Shown here piece by piece: positions 1 through 7,589 of a DNA stretch of 64,000 bases. The notes under the pieces are model-generated. The model did no database searches and was not told the origin of the DNA. It was given only the letters and a program-made list of their open reading frames with translations. Each line of letters opens with the position of its first letter. The stretch's first letter is position 1. The stretch comes from Gammaproteobacteria bacterium (GTDB taxonomy: Bacteria > Pseudomonadota > Gammaproteobacteria > Pseudomonadales > UBA5518): positions 1 through 64,000 of the forward strand of contig JADIYI010000006.1 in NCBI GenBank assembly GCA_016705365.1, in the 5' to 3' direction. A program made the translations under genes and the position numbers.

Positions 1-2
1 AT

Positions 3-957
3 ATGGGCATGGGCCGGCCCCGGCAGACTGACGCGGAAGTTCTGTTGAAATCGGCAGAGTTCGCCGCATTCACCGAGAAGAAAACCGACCTGATCACGGT
101 CAAGACCGCGATCACCAGGACGAGCGCGGCCGGCGATCCGCTGGTGCATGGCAGCAAGCCGTACATCGACGCGGGCGTGCGGATGCCGCTGACGATTCGC
201 CGCCTGCTGCCGACGTTCCCGACCGCAAACGGTGCTATCGAGCTGCCGGTTAAGACCGCCACGACCAACAACGCGGCGGTGCAGGGCAACGGAAGCCCGT
301 TCCAGGTCGAGAATGTGTCACTCGGCGAGAGTGCCTACGTTCACCTCTCAGCATAGTGCCGGTTCGAACTGGGGCATTTTGTGCCGGTCTCGAATCAGAT
401 TTTCGAGGACGGCGGCACGTTGCAGGCATTCATCGAGGGCGAGTTGCTGGCGGGGCTGGCCCAAGCTGTCGAGGGGATCAACTGATCAACGGATCGGGCA
501 GTAACGGCGAGCTGACCCCGGATTGATTCAGGGCGCCACGGCATACGCGGGAACTAGCCCGCTCACCTTCACGACCCGGCTGGACGTGCTGCGGGATGCA
601 ATCAAGCAGGTTCAGGTTTCGAAGTTCCGGCCGAACGCGGTAATCGTTTCGCCTACCACCTGGCGCGACATTGAGCTGTCGAAAGATTCCGGCAACAGTT
701 ACCAACGCGATCCCATGACCAGCGTGTCGAGGGTGTGGGGCCTGCCGGTAATCCCTACCACCTCGATTGCTGACGGTGTGTTCCTGGTGGGCGACCTCTC
801 CCGAGCTGCTAGCCTGTTCGCGAGGGAAGCGGCGCAGGTGGCTTTTGCCCGGAGCGATTCGAGCAACTTCCAGAAAAACATGGTGACGGCGAAGGCGACC
901 GAAAGGCTCGCACTGGTAATCACCAATCCGACCGCGATGAGATACGGGAGCTTCTAA
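3..957 (+). pseudogene. Broken HK97-type phage major capsid protein gene
   Basis: Pieces of one phage major capsid protein are spread over different reading frames. Bases 3-356 give the N-domain part (…GVRMPLTIRRLLPTFP…). An in-frame TAG at 354-356 is followed by the same frame reading GHFVPVSNQIFEDGG and ending near 485. A short piece reading LINGSGSNGELT follows in a second frame, and the C-terminal half lies in a third frame from about 522 to 957 (…VIVSPTTWRDIEL…). HK97-fold capsids normally form one uninterrupted chain, so at least three small indels are needed to explain the frames. The 5' end lies outside the window. The gene would have built the procapsid shell. It is called a pseudogene because the indels are dense, whereas neighbouring chromosomal genes are mostly intact. 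A local run of sequencing errors is the alternative. Confidence 0.75.
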
Positions 958-1232
958 TGGCGTGGTGGATCACCAGCCTTGACGGCGAAATCAGTTTCGC
1001 CACCCGCACCGCCAGCACTGCCGACGAGGCGCGGCTGGAGCTTGCGAGGAAGTACGGCAAAGCCTCTTTCGCGGAGTTCTGCGAGGCGGCCGACTACGGG
1101 CCGGGCTCGTTCCGAATTGCCGAGGTGATCGTCGAGCCGAGGCCATCGGATCCGGGTGTTCAGATCGTCACCCCGCCGCAGGGTTTGGCCGAGCGGGCAT
1201 TCCTTGCCGTGCGTGGTGCGATGCGCCGATAG
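957..1232 (+). CDS. Small phage-associated hypothetical protein
   Basis: A 91-residue reading frame whose ATG overlaps the capsid stop (TAATG), which implies translational coupling with the structural gene upstream. The product starts MAWWITSLDGEISF and has a mixed alpha/beta-looking, moderately acidic composition. It has no signal peptide, membrane segment or motif that I recognise. Small genes directly after a capsid gene often encode head-completion or connector proteins, but nothing in the sequence proves that role. It is intact, unlike the capsid gene, and is the last plus-strand gene before the hairpin array. Its function is unknown. Confidence 0.5.
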   Translation: MAWWITSLDGEISFATRTASTADEARLELARKYGKASFAEFCEAADYGPGSFRIAEVIVEPRPSDPGVQIVTPPQGLAERAFLAVRGAMRR

Positions 1233-1244
1233 AATTTGCGGGAA

Positions 1245-1552
1245 GTTCACCCCCGCGCGCACGTGGACACGACTTCAAGACGCAAAGTTGCATCTTGCTG
1301 GCGTTACCCCTGCGCGTGCGTGGGCACGACTTCAACATGCCAATTGGCATCTTGCCGGTTGCCTCCATGCAAATGCGACACGCGTGTCACTTTTCTCGAT
1401 TGCTACCTGCATGTAACGCTGCGCGTGGCGGAAACTAAACTCACAATTCGCCTCAACCCACGGCTTCACCCCGCGCGTGCGTGGGGCAGACTCCTCGGTG
1501 CCGCCAGTTGGCGGCGTCGAAGAACTTCACCCCGCGCGTGCGTGGGGCAGAC
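1245..1552. repeat. Array of GC-rich hairpin repeats resembling type I-E CRISPR units
   Basis: Two identical 28-nt units at 1464-1491 and 1525-1552 contain the hairpin CCCCGCGCGTGCGTGGGG. They are separated by 33 nt, which gives the 61-nt period typical of type I-E CRISPR arrays. Two degenerate relatives lie upstream at 1245-1273 and 1303-1330. Unlike true spacers, the intervening segments are not unrelated. Each carries its own palindrome around GCCARTTGGC or a close variant (about 1277-1296, 1336-1349 and 1502-1517), and the first two segments are clearly similar to one another. No cas gene is present. The array fills the gap between convergent genes, so it may act as terminators, protein-binding sites or a phage structural element. 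A perfect 12-bp palindrome, GACACGCGTGTC, lies between at 1377-1388. A decayed mini-CRISPR remains possible. Confidence 0.6.
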
Positions 1553-1558
1553 CCTTAG

Positions 1559-1951
1559 TCATTCGAGCCCTGGATACCCCAGATCCTCTAGAGCCGCGGC
1601 GAGTTCGTCGCCTTCCAGCTCCCGCACAAAGGCCCTGCTATTCTCTGCCATGCGCTCTACCCTCACCATGCCGCGGGCGTGCGTGCTGATGTCGTTGTAG
1701 GATCCGCACCACCCGTGCAGCCGCGGTTCTAGTGATTGATTGGTTCTGGCTGGCAGATCCCGCACATCATGGCGGCGCCACCCTGCTAGCGTGTTGTGGT
1801 GCTCCACCAGGAAGCCCACCTGCCCCACGGTTAACGATTCGTCTGGTCCTATCCACTGTCCGTTCACGGTCACGTCCTCGACATACACCGGCAACCGGCC
1901 GGGGCGGTGGCGCTGTTGCGCCTGGGTCATCATAACCCGGCCATGCCTCAC
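1559..1951 (-). CDS. Hypothetical protein of the phage-like element
   Basis: A 130-residue frame on the minus strand, convergent with the small gene after the capsid. The GTG at 1951 is the longest start. The in-frame ATG at 1933 (MMTQAQQRH…) is an alternative, so the N-terminus is uncertain. The protein is soluble-looking, with a basic middle (GWRRHDVRDLPAR) and an acidic C-terminus (ELEGDELAAALEDLGYPG). I recognise no domain. Its stop lies seven bases from the nearest GC-rich hairpin, which could serve as its terminator. A copy of the 13-bp inverted repeat sits upstream at 2055-2067, so it may be controlled by the small DNA-binding protein encoded next to it. Confidence 0.45.
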   Translation of the reverse strand: MRHGRVMMTQAQQRHRPGRLPVYVEDVTVNGQWIGPDESLTVGQVGFLVEHHNTLAGWRRHDVRDLPARTNQSLEPRLHGWCGSYNDISTHARGMVRVERMAENSRAFVRELEGDELAAALEDLGYPGLE

Positions 1952-2054
1952 CAGATGAGGCGCTGCGACAGGTAGCCCACCATGGCGCCCGCCGACCGCT
2001 GGCGCTCCTTCGCTTGTGTGGCTTCGAAACTTCGCGAATCGCGAACATTACGCT

Positions 2055-2067
2055 GTTACTGCGTAAC
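2055..2067 (-). promoter_or_regulatory. 13-bp inverted repeat, putative operator
   Basis: GTTACTGCGTAAC, the reverse complement of GTTACGCAGTAAC found three more times within 330 bp. It has GTTAC/GTAAC half-sites around a 3-nt centre. It lies about 100 bp upstream of the start of the 130-residue minus-strand gene, so it may control that gene. That it is an operator is inferred from its repetition and symmetry. Confidence 0.5.
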
Positions 2068-2120
2068 ACGACGACTCGGTGGCGCACGTCATCACTGAGT
2101 CAGAAACAAAGCGAATGGCC

Positions 2121-2133
2121 GTTACGCAGTAAC
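2121..2133. promoter_or_regulatory. 13-bp inverted repeat overlapping the stop of the DNA-binding protein gene
   Basis: GTTACGCAGTAAC, identical to the copies upstream of the same gene. The TAA stop of the minus-strand gene lies inside it, so the last codons (V-T-A-stop) are fixed by the repeat. It could regulate the downstream minus-strand gene or help form a loop with the upstream pair. Confidence 0.5.
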
Positions 2134-2331
2134 GTATTCCGTCGCCCGTTCAGCGGCAGCAAGTAGCCGTTCAAGCATGGCGCGCTGGCTTATCCCGTGA
2201 TGGCGGGCCAGCCTGCCGAGCTGCGCCTTTGCCTGGACGCTGACAACCATATTCAACCGCTCGCCTGAGCCGTCCACGTCCTGTAGGTGGCGCTGGCGGT
2301 ACGCCCGTTGCCGTTCTGCATTTGTTGCCAT
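2122..2331 (-). CDS. Small DNA-binding regulator, probably ribbon-helix-helix-like
   Basis: The ATG at 2331 is chosen because GGAG lies just upstream and the protein then begins MATNAERQRAYRQRHL. The longer upstream frame runs through the operators and is not credible. The 69-residue product has a very basic N-terminus, then a segment RLNMVVSVQAKAQLGRLA that looks like a beta-strand followed by helix one. Helix two, HHGISQRAMLERLLAAAERA, follows. This is the expected strand-helix-helix order of plasmid and phage copy-number or partition repressors. Two 13-bp inverted repeats flank its predicted -10 element, which strongly suggests autorepression. The family is assigned by pattern only. Confidence 0.6.
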   Translation of the reverse strand: MATNAERQRAYRQRHLQDVDGSGERLNMVVSVQAKAQLGRLARHHGISQRAMLERLLAAAERATEYVTA

Positions 2332-2343
2332 GACACTCCATCC

Positions 2344-2384
2344 GTTACGCAGTAACAAAAGTATATCGCCTGTTACGCAGTAAC
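2344..2384 (-). promoter_or_regulatory. Autoregulated promoter with two operators
   Basis: Two perfect copies of GTTACGCAGTAAC at 2344-2356 and 2372-2384 are spaced 28 bp start to start. Between them on the minus strand lies TATACT (2360-2365), a good -10 hexamer. Protein bound to both sites would bracket the -10 and block polymerase. The start codon is 13 bp downstream of the proximal site. Repression by the adjacent gene product is inferred from this arrangement. Confidence 0.6.
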
Positions 2385-2510
2385 GTGCGTGTGTCGGGCA
2401 GTCTGTAGGAGATTTCGGATTTTGAGGGCACAAGCTGGCCGTTTGCACTTTTGCCTGCACTTTTCTGTTTGAAGCACTCCCGGCCTAATCGCGTAAGTGC
2501 TTGTTTTTAA

Positions 2511-2586
2511 TGGTGGAGCCAGGCGGGATCGAACCGCCGACCTCCTGCATGCCATGCAGGCGCTCTCCCAGCTGAGCTATGGCCCC
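2511..2586 (-). tRNA. tRNA-Ala (anticodon GGC)
   Basis: A full 76-nt cloverleaf on the minus strand with encoded CCA. The acceptor begins GGGGCCA and pairs with TGGCTCC before ACCA. The D-arm AGCTCAGCTGGGAGAGC, the anticodon arm CCTGC-ATGGCAT-GCAGG with GGC in the loop, and the T-arm GGCGGTTCGATCCCGCC are all present. It decodes GCC alanine codons. Its 3' end faces the phage-like remnant, which is the usual geometry for integration of a mobile element into a tRNA gene. Confidence 0.97.
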
Positions 2587-2725
2587 ATGAAGGGAGCGCG
2601 AATTCTATGGAGCACCCTGCGGGCTGTCAACAATCGACAGGGACGAACAATCACATCGGTCATTGGCAGGCCGCGTTCCGATTGCTAGCCTGCAGCTTCA
2701 ACCCAAATGAACCGGAAAAATCACC

Positions 2726-3520
2726 ATGAGCATCCTCGATCTGTTTCGTCTCGACGGCAAGGTAGCAATCATCACCGGCGCCGGTCGCGGTATCGGGGCC
2801 GCCTGCGCCCGCGCCTTTGCCGAAGCGGGCGCCAATGTGGTGATCGGTGCGCGTACGCTGGAGCAGATCGAACGCACCGCCGCGGAGGTGCGTGCCGCGG
2901 GCGCAAGGGCGTTGGCCGTGCCCACCGATGTGATGCGCGAGGATCAGCTTGAGGCGCTGGTCGCCGCCGCACTGGCGGAATTCGGACGCATCGATATCGT
3001 GGTCAACAATGCCGGCGGGTCGCCACCGAAGCCTGCGCTCAATACCACCACAGAGGAGTTCGTGAACGCCTTCCGCTTCAATGTCGGGACCGCGTTCGCA
3101 CTGTCGCGCATCGCGGCGCCGAAGATGATCGAAAGCGCCGGTGGCGGATCGATCATCAATATCTCGTCGGTGGCAGGACAACACGCCTCACCCGGCTTTG
3201 TCGCCTATGGCACCGCCAAATGCGCATTGACGATGCTCACGCGTGAACTTGCGCAGGAGTTTGCCCCGCGTATCCGGGTCAATGCGATTGGCGTCGGATC
3301 AACCAAAACGGAGGCACTGAACACCGTACTCTCGCCTGCCATCGAGAAGACCATGGTCGATTTGACACCGATGGGACGCCTTGGAGAAGTCGAGGATATT
3401 TCCGCCTGCGCGCTGTATCTCGCCTCCCCGGCTGCCGCGTATATTACCGGCGACGTGATCGGCGTGAACGGCGGACTCACCACGCTCAACCTGCCGATGC
3501 CGCGCGCGTCCTTTGTCTGA
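2726..3520 (+). CDS. SDR-family oxidoreductase (FabG/hydroxysteroid dehydrogenase type)
   Basis: A 264-residue classical short-chain dehydrogenase. TGAGRGIG at residues 17-24 is the dinucleotide-binding turn and NNAG at 94-97 supports the central sheet. Ser147/148, Tyr161 and Lys165 (YGTAK) form the catalytic set. The C-terminal GDVIGVNGG is the family signature. A Rossmann enzyme of this kind oxidises or reduces a secondary alcohol with NAD(P)H. An Arg at position 43 after the second strand mildly favours NADP. The substrate cannot be read from sequence, but the 3-oxoacyl or hydroxysteroid class fits the genomic context. It is the first chromosomal gene after the tRNA and stands alone, convergent with gltX. 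Confidence 0.85.
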   Translation: MSILDLFRLDGKVAIITGAGRGIGAACARAFAEAGANVVIGARTLEQIERTAAEVRAAGARALAVPTDVMREDQLEALVAAALAEFGRIDIVVNNAGGSPPKPALNTTTEEFVNAFRFNVGTAFALSRIAAPKMIESAGGGSIINISSVAGQHASPGFVAYGTAKCALTMLTRELAQEFAPRIRVNAIGVGSTKTEALNTVLSPAIEKTMVDLTPMGRLGEVEDISACALYLASPAAAYITGDVIGVNGGLTTLNLPMPRASFV

Positions 3521-3544
3521 ATGCGTGCACATCGCGGTGAAAGG

Positions 3545-3607
3545 CCTCAACCCATGATGCGAGGTTGAGGCGGACAGCAGAGCGGTTTTCCCGCCTGTGC
3601 GAAAACC
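3545..3607. terminator. Stem-loops between convergent SDR and gltX genes
   Basis: Two hairpins fill the gap: CCTCAACC/GGTTGAGG (3545-3552 with 3563-3570) and GGTTTTC/GAAAACC (3584-3590 with 3601-3607), each with a 10-nt loop. Neither is followed by a long U-tract, so intrinsic termination is only possible. The tail-to-tail position is the main support. Confidence 0.35.
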
Positions 3608-3621
3608 TGTTCGGGCGGGGA

Positions 3622-5139
3622 TTACTGCTCGTTCCCCACAGCGGGATCAGTCTGCCCGTCGCTCAGTGCCGCGTAGGCTTTTTCCACGTCCTTCATCTTT
3701 TTCCTGGAAATCCCGCCGAGCAGTTCGATGGCATGACGGATACGGGCGCGAGAGAGATCCGAGCCCAGCATATGCATCGAGTCGATCACCGATATCGTGG
3801 CCGATGTTCCCGCTATCGCGATGAACAGCGGCGCCAGGAAATCGCGGATCTTCAGGCCCATCGCCTCTGCCAGATCCTTCATCGCGGCGAAAATGGCCTC
3901 GCGCTGCCACGCCGGCAGCCCCTCCAGGCGCCACTGCGCAAACTGGAGCTGGCGCAGCAGCAACTCGCGCTCGGTAGCGATGGCGGCAAAGCTGTGCTCC
4001 GTCAGGGGCAGCATGCCGGACACCAGGTAGGATGCGGCCGGGGCAAAATCGCTCAGCCGCTCCATGCGCGGCTGCAGGTGCGGCAGGATGCGCATCAGGT
4101 TGTCGTGGTTCAGCGCCCACTCCGTGAGCCGCACGGCGAGTTGTTCCACCGTGAAGTTCTCGCGTATCCACAGCGCATTCAGCCAGTTCAGCTTGTCGAG
4201 ATCGAATACCGGCCCGCCCAGCGATACGCGCTGGATGTCGAAATGCTCGAGCATCTCCGCGAGCGTGAATTTCTCGCGCTCATCAGGCATCGACCAGCCC
4301 ATGCGCCCGAGATAATTTAGCAGCGCTTCCGGCAGATAACCCATGCGCCGGTAATAGAGAATGCTGGTCGGATTCTTGCGCTTGCTCAGTTTGCTCTTGT
4401 CCGGATTGCGCAACAGCGGCAGATGGCACAGCACCGGCATCTGCCAACCGAAATATTCGTACAGCAGCATGTGTTTTGGCGCCGAGTTGATCCACTCCTC
4501 GCCGCGCAGCACGTGGGTGATCTGCATCAGGTGATCGTCCACCACGTTGGCGAGATGGTAGGTCGGCATGCCATCGGCCTTGAGCAGCACCTGCATATCG
4601 ACCTGTGTCCACTCGATTTCGATCGCGCCACGCAACATGTCGTGCACCGTGCAGGTACCGGTGCGCGGCACTTTCATTCGCACCACATGCGCCTCGCCGG
4701 CCGCGAGCCGCGCGGCGACTTCAGTCGCATCGAGTTGCAGGCAGTGTCCGTCATAGCCCGGCGTCTGCTGCGCGGCGACCTGCGTGCGGCGCAGTTCGTC
4801 GAGCCGCGCCGGCGTGCAGAAGCAGCGAAACGCATGTCCCTTGCCGAGCAGCAGATCGGCGTGGTGGCGGTAGATCTCGCCGCGCTCGCTCTGGCGATAA
4901 GGAGCATGCGGCCCGCCAATGTCCGGGCCCTCGTCCCACTCGAGTCCGAGCCAGCGCAATGACTCGAGGATCGCGGCTTCCGATTCGGCGGTGCTGCGCA
5001 CCTGGTCGGTATCCTCGATGCGCAGGATGAACTTGCCGCCGTGCTGGCGCGCGAAACACAGGTTGAACAGCGCGATATAGGAGGTCCCGACATGGGGGTC
5101 GCCGGTCGGCGAAGGAGCGATACGGGTACGGACGGTCAT
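3622..5139 (-). CDS. gltX: Glutamyl-tRNA synthetase
   Basis: A class I aminoacyl-tRNA synthetase of 505 residues, the normal length, which charges tRNA-Glu with glutamate in the cytoplasm. RIAPSPTGDPHVGT (residues 6-19) holds the HIGH-type signature as HVGT. SKLSKRKN near residue 245 is the KMSKS-type loop. LRIEDTDQ and the YHLANVVDD region are typical of the catalytic domain. The C-terminal half is the helical anticodon-binding cage. The ATG at 5139 gives the classical MTVRTRIAPSP start, so the TTG two codons upstream was not used. The gene stands alone. Confidence 0.97.
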   Translation of the reverse strand: MTVRTRIAPSPTGDPHVGTSYIALFNLCFARQHGGKFILRIEDTDQVRSTAESEAAILESLRWLGLEWDEGPDIGGPHAPYRQSERGEIYRHHADLLLGKGHAFRCFCTPARLDELRRTQVAAQQTPGYDGHCLQLDATEVAARLAAGEAHVVRMKVPRTGTCTVHDMLRGAIEIEWTQVDMQVLLKADGMPTYHLANVVDDHLMQITHVLRGEEWINSAPKHMLLYEYFGWQMPVLCHLPLLRNPDKSKLSKRKNPTSILYYRRMGYLPEALLNYLGRMGWSMPDEREKFTLAEMLEHFDIQRVSLGGPVFDLDKLNWLNALWIRENFTVEQLAVRLTEWALNHDNLMRILPHLQPRMERLSDFAPAASYLVSGMLPLTEHSFAAIATERELLLRQLQFAQWRLEGLPAWQREAIFAAMKDLAEAMGLKIRDFLAPLFIAIAGTSATISVIDSMHMLGSDLSRARIRHAIELLGGISRKKMKDVEKAYAALSDGQTDPAVGNEQ

Positions 5140-5236
5140 CGACAAGGGTTTCCAGGCAGGCTAGCGGCCCGGCCGGCAGTTCCTCAGGACGCCACCGGCA
5201 CAGGCTCGAAGGGCGCCCAGTATAACGAGGCGTGCC

Positions 5237-5440
5237 TCAGAAATTCACCCTTGCCCCGCCATCGACATGAAGACCCGCGCCGGAAATGAAGCGCGCCTCG
5301 CCACTGGCCAGAAACAGTGCCGCCCGCGCCACATCCTCCGCCAGACCGAGCCGGCCGACCGGTGCTTTCTTTTCCCAGAACGCACGGAACTCCGGGTCTT
5401 CCAGGAAGGGTTCGCTCAGCCCGGTGACTGATGAAAACTC
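5237..5440 (-). pseudogene. C-terminal remnant of an SDR dehydrogenase
   Basis: The last ~65 codons read as the end of a short-chain dehydrogenase: …SSVTGLSEPFLEDPEF…, then PVGRLGLAEDVARAALFLAS and GAGLHVDGGARVNF, the usual SDR tail. The Rossmann turn, NNAG and YxxxK motifs are absent. Upstream in the same frame the codons are only the antisense shadow of the EthD-domain gene. The fragment starts right where that gene ends (stop at 5439-5441), so the N-terminal three quarters have been lost. It is not expected to be functional. Confidence 0.75.
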
Positions 5441-6143
5441 AAGCAGCGAAAGGCGGCCAGATAAACCGCTCTTCCTGGGCCAGGAAGCCGCGTGATGCGT
5501 CCATGCGCACCAGATCCTGCAACTGTCCCAGGCACGCCGCGCCCTGCGTGCACCATGCCTCTTCGGCCGATTCCCGATCGCCAAACGACAATTCCAGCAC
5601 ACCATCGAACAGCGAAGGGTTCGCATCGTCATACACATCGGCTCGCGGCAGATCGACTGACACCTGCGCAATTCCAGGCAGGGTGCGCTTGCCCCACTGC
5701 GCGGCGCCCTGCAAACGCTGAGCAAACTCCACACCGGACAAATACTGCGAACGCCGCAGGAACAACATGATCTTCCCGGGCACCGCAGAAATATTGGCGG
5801 GATCCGCAGTCTGGCCGTGGACATGGCTGTCGCAAATCAGCCAGGCCAGGTGTTCCTGCTCGAGGAAATTGGCCTCATCCTGTTTTACCGGCAGAAACGC
5901 CGGATTGGCAAAGATTTCGTCCAGCGTCGCCGGCTCCTCGACCCAGATCGTGGCGATACCCTGGTAGCGCATGGCCGCCAGGCCGGACAATTCCCCGGCG
6001 CCACCGATCGCATGGTTCTGGATATAACGCTGGATCTGCCCGACCGCTTGCGTGAGGCGTCCGTGCGGCTCGCGCCAGTGCGCATGAAACTGCTGCTCGC
6101 TGATATCCCGGCGCTTGGCGATAAATGCAAAAACCTTGATCAC
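5439..6143 (-). CDS. EthD-domain protein, two-repeat form
   Basis: A 234-residue protein starting at a GTG preceded by GGGGAG. It begins MIKVFAFIAKRRDISEQQF, followed by HAHWREPHGRL, the N-terminal signature of EthD/dimeric alpha-beta barrel proteins. A second, weaker copy of the fold starts around residue 125 (KIMLFLRRSQ…). EthD-like proteins are small accessory or cyclase-like enzymes often found beside hydrocarbon, ether or polyketide catabolism genes. The chemistry of this one is not evident. It sits between an SDR remnant and a membrane protein gene. Confidence 0.7.
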   Translation of the reverse strand: MIKVFAFIAKRRDISEQQFHAHWREPHGRLTQAVGQIQRYIQNHAIGGAGELSGLAAMRYQGIATIWVEEPATLDEIFANPAFLPVKQDEANFLEQEHLAWLICDSHVHGQTADPANISAVPGKIMLFLRRSQYLSGVEFAQRLQGAAQWGKRTLPGIAQVSVDLPRADVYDDANPSLFDGVLELSFGDRESAEEAWCTQGAACLGQLQDLVRMDASRGFLAQEERFIWPPFAA

Positions 6144-6191
6144 ACGCTGACTCCCCTGATGCGGATTTTCCGGCAGATACCGGAGCCCATC

Positions 6192-7589
6192 TCAAAATTC
6201 CCCGCGCGACTCCGGGCCCTGTGGCCGTGACGCCTGGCATCGTCCCACATTCGCCGGCTTCGCGCACAGCCGCCGGAGATTGATTCGCGCCTTGTAGCCA
6301 GCAGGATCGAGCATGATCGCGCGCTGGTACGCATCGAGCGCCGCGTCTGCCGCAAGCGGTTGCTCGCGCTCGAGCGCAAAGCCGAGGTTGTTCCAGGCGC
6401 GGGCATTGCCCCCGTCTGCGCGCACCGCCGCTTGCCAGAAGGCGGTTTCCGAGGCGTAGACCAGGTTGCGCATCACCGTTGCCGCCAGCAGGATGCCCGT
6501 CAGCAAAGCCGTGATCACGCGCGCATGGCGCCGCGAACCCATCCATGCCCGGCTCCACATCATGCCTACCAGCGCATACAACGGAATTGCCGCGAGGTAC
6601 AACTGGCGCTCGTTGGCCACATCGAGCCGCGCCAGCACGCTGTTGGTCGGCAGCAGCGCCAGCGCCAGCCACAACAGCGACAATGCAGGCCATGAGCCAC
6701 GCCGGATGCGCAGCAGGCTCCATGCCAGCGCCACGGCCCACAGGCCCAGTGCCACCACCCAGCGCGGTTCCCAGTCGTGAAACACCGCGAGCCGCGGATC
6801 AACGTTCAGCGCGAAGGGCTGCAGCAGTTGGAGGACCAGATACCAGGTGGCCAATGCCTGGGTTACCAGGTTGTCCCAGGGTGTGCGGATGGCGAGGGAC
6901 ACCTGCAACAACTCGCGATGGCGTGGCAACGCCGCTACCAGCAGCAAGCCGACAACGCAGATCAACCAATGCCAGCGCGCGCCACGGAGCGCAGCACGCC
7001 ATGCTCCATCGCGTTGCCCGGGATGCACCAGTGCTTGCCAGTACAGTACCAGCGTGAGCAGCGCGGGCAGCACCAGTGCGGTTTCGCGGCTGGCAATGGC
7101 CAGCGCAAACGCCAGCAGCGAGCGCACCACCGAACCCCTCAACCGGGCCACCATGCTGCCCAGCATCCACATTGTGGCCAACGATACCGAGCGCCCCGAC
7201 AACATCGTGACGACCTCGGTATTGACTGGATGCAGCGCGAACAGCAGCGCTCCGGCAAACGCGGCACCGCGCTGGCCCGTCGGTAGCAGATGCTGCAACA
7301 GCATCAGCACCAGCAGCACGTTGGCGCCATGGAACAGCAGGTTCACGAGGTGAAACCCGAACAATCCGCCAAACGAACAGTTCAACGCATAGCTCAGCTT
7401 CAGCAAGGGCCGCATCCCCGGCATGCTCCGCCACCAGTGCGCCAGCGAACTCACGTCGGGGTTGTCGATGATCACCACGTAATCGTCGAACTGGGGGATG
7501 CCCGCAAAACTGTTCAGATAGGCAAGCGCGGTGAGCAGCAGCAGCCACGCAAGCGCGCGTCCGTTGCCCTCAGCGTGCGGATCCGGCAT
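6192..7589 (-). CDS. TMTC-like multi-spanning membrane protein with C-terminal TPR
   Basis: A 465-residue protein with about ten hydrophobic segments, then a soluble tail carrying a TPR unit (ARAWNNLGFALERE … LDAYQRAIMLDP). The N-terminal FDDYVVIIDNPDVSSL and RPLLKLSYALN match the transmembrane-plus-TPR (TMTC, DUF1736) group of GT-C-fold proteins, relatives of protein O-mannosyltransferases. The acidic FDD in the first external loop would be the catalytic-type aspartate pair. A membrane glycosyltransferase role is an inference. The start overlaps the end of the carboxypeptidase gene by 20 bp, so the two are probably cotranscribed. Confidence 0.7.
   Translation of the reverse strand: MPDPHAEGNGRALAWLLLLTALAYLNSFAGIPQFDDYVVIIDNPDVSSLAHWWRSMPGMRPLLKLSYALNCSFGGLFGFHLVNLLFHGANVLLVLMLLQHLLPTGQRGAAFAGALLFALHPVNTEVVTMLSGRSVSLATMWMLGSMVARLRGSVVRSLLAFALAIASRETALVLPALLTLVLYWQALVHPGQRDGAWRAALRGARWHWLICVVGLLLVAALPRHRELLQVSLAIRTPWDNLVTQALATWYLVLQLLQPFALNVDPRLAVFHDWEPRWVVALGLWAVALAWSLLRIRRGSWPALSLLWLALALLPTNSVLARLDVANERQLYLAAIPLYALVGMMWSRAWMGSRRHARVITALLTGILLAATVMRNLVYASETAFWQAAVRADGGNARAWNNLGFALEREQPLAADAALDAYQRAIMLDPAGYKARINLRRLCAKPANVGRCQASRPQGPESRGEF

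Noticed and set aside
1464..1552. Functional CRISPR array
   Set aside because: There are only two exact units, no cas genes, and the spacer is palindromic and related in form to the other intervening segments. It is therefore listed as a repeat, not a CRISPR.
1951..2120. Possible extra small gene between the two minus-strand phage-type genes (a short frame reading FEATQAKERQR…LSQRLIW)
   Set aside because: It has no start codon or ribosome binding site in frame and is bounded by a stop, so it may be a remnant; coding is not supported.
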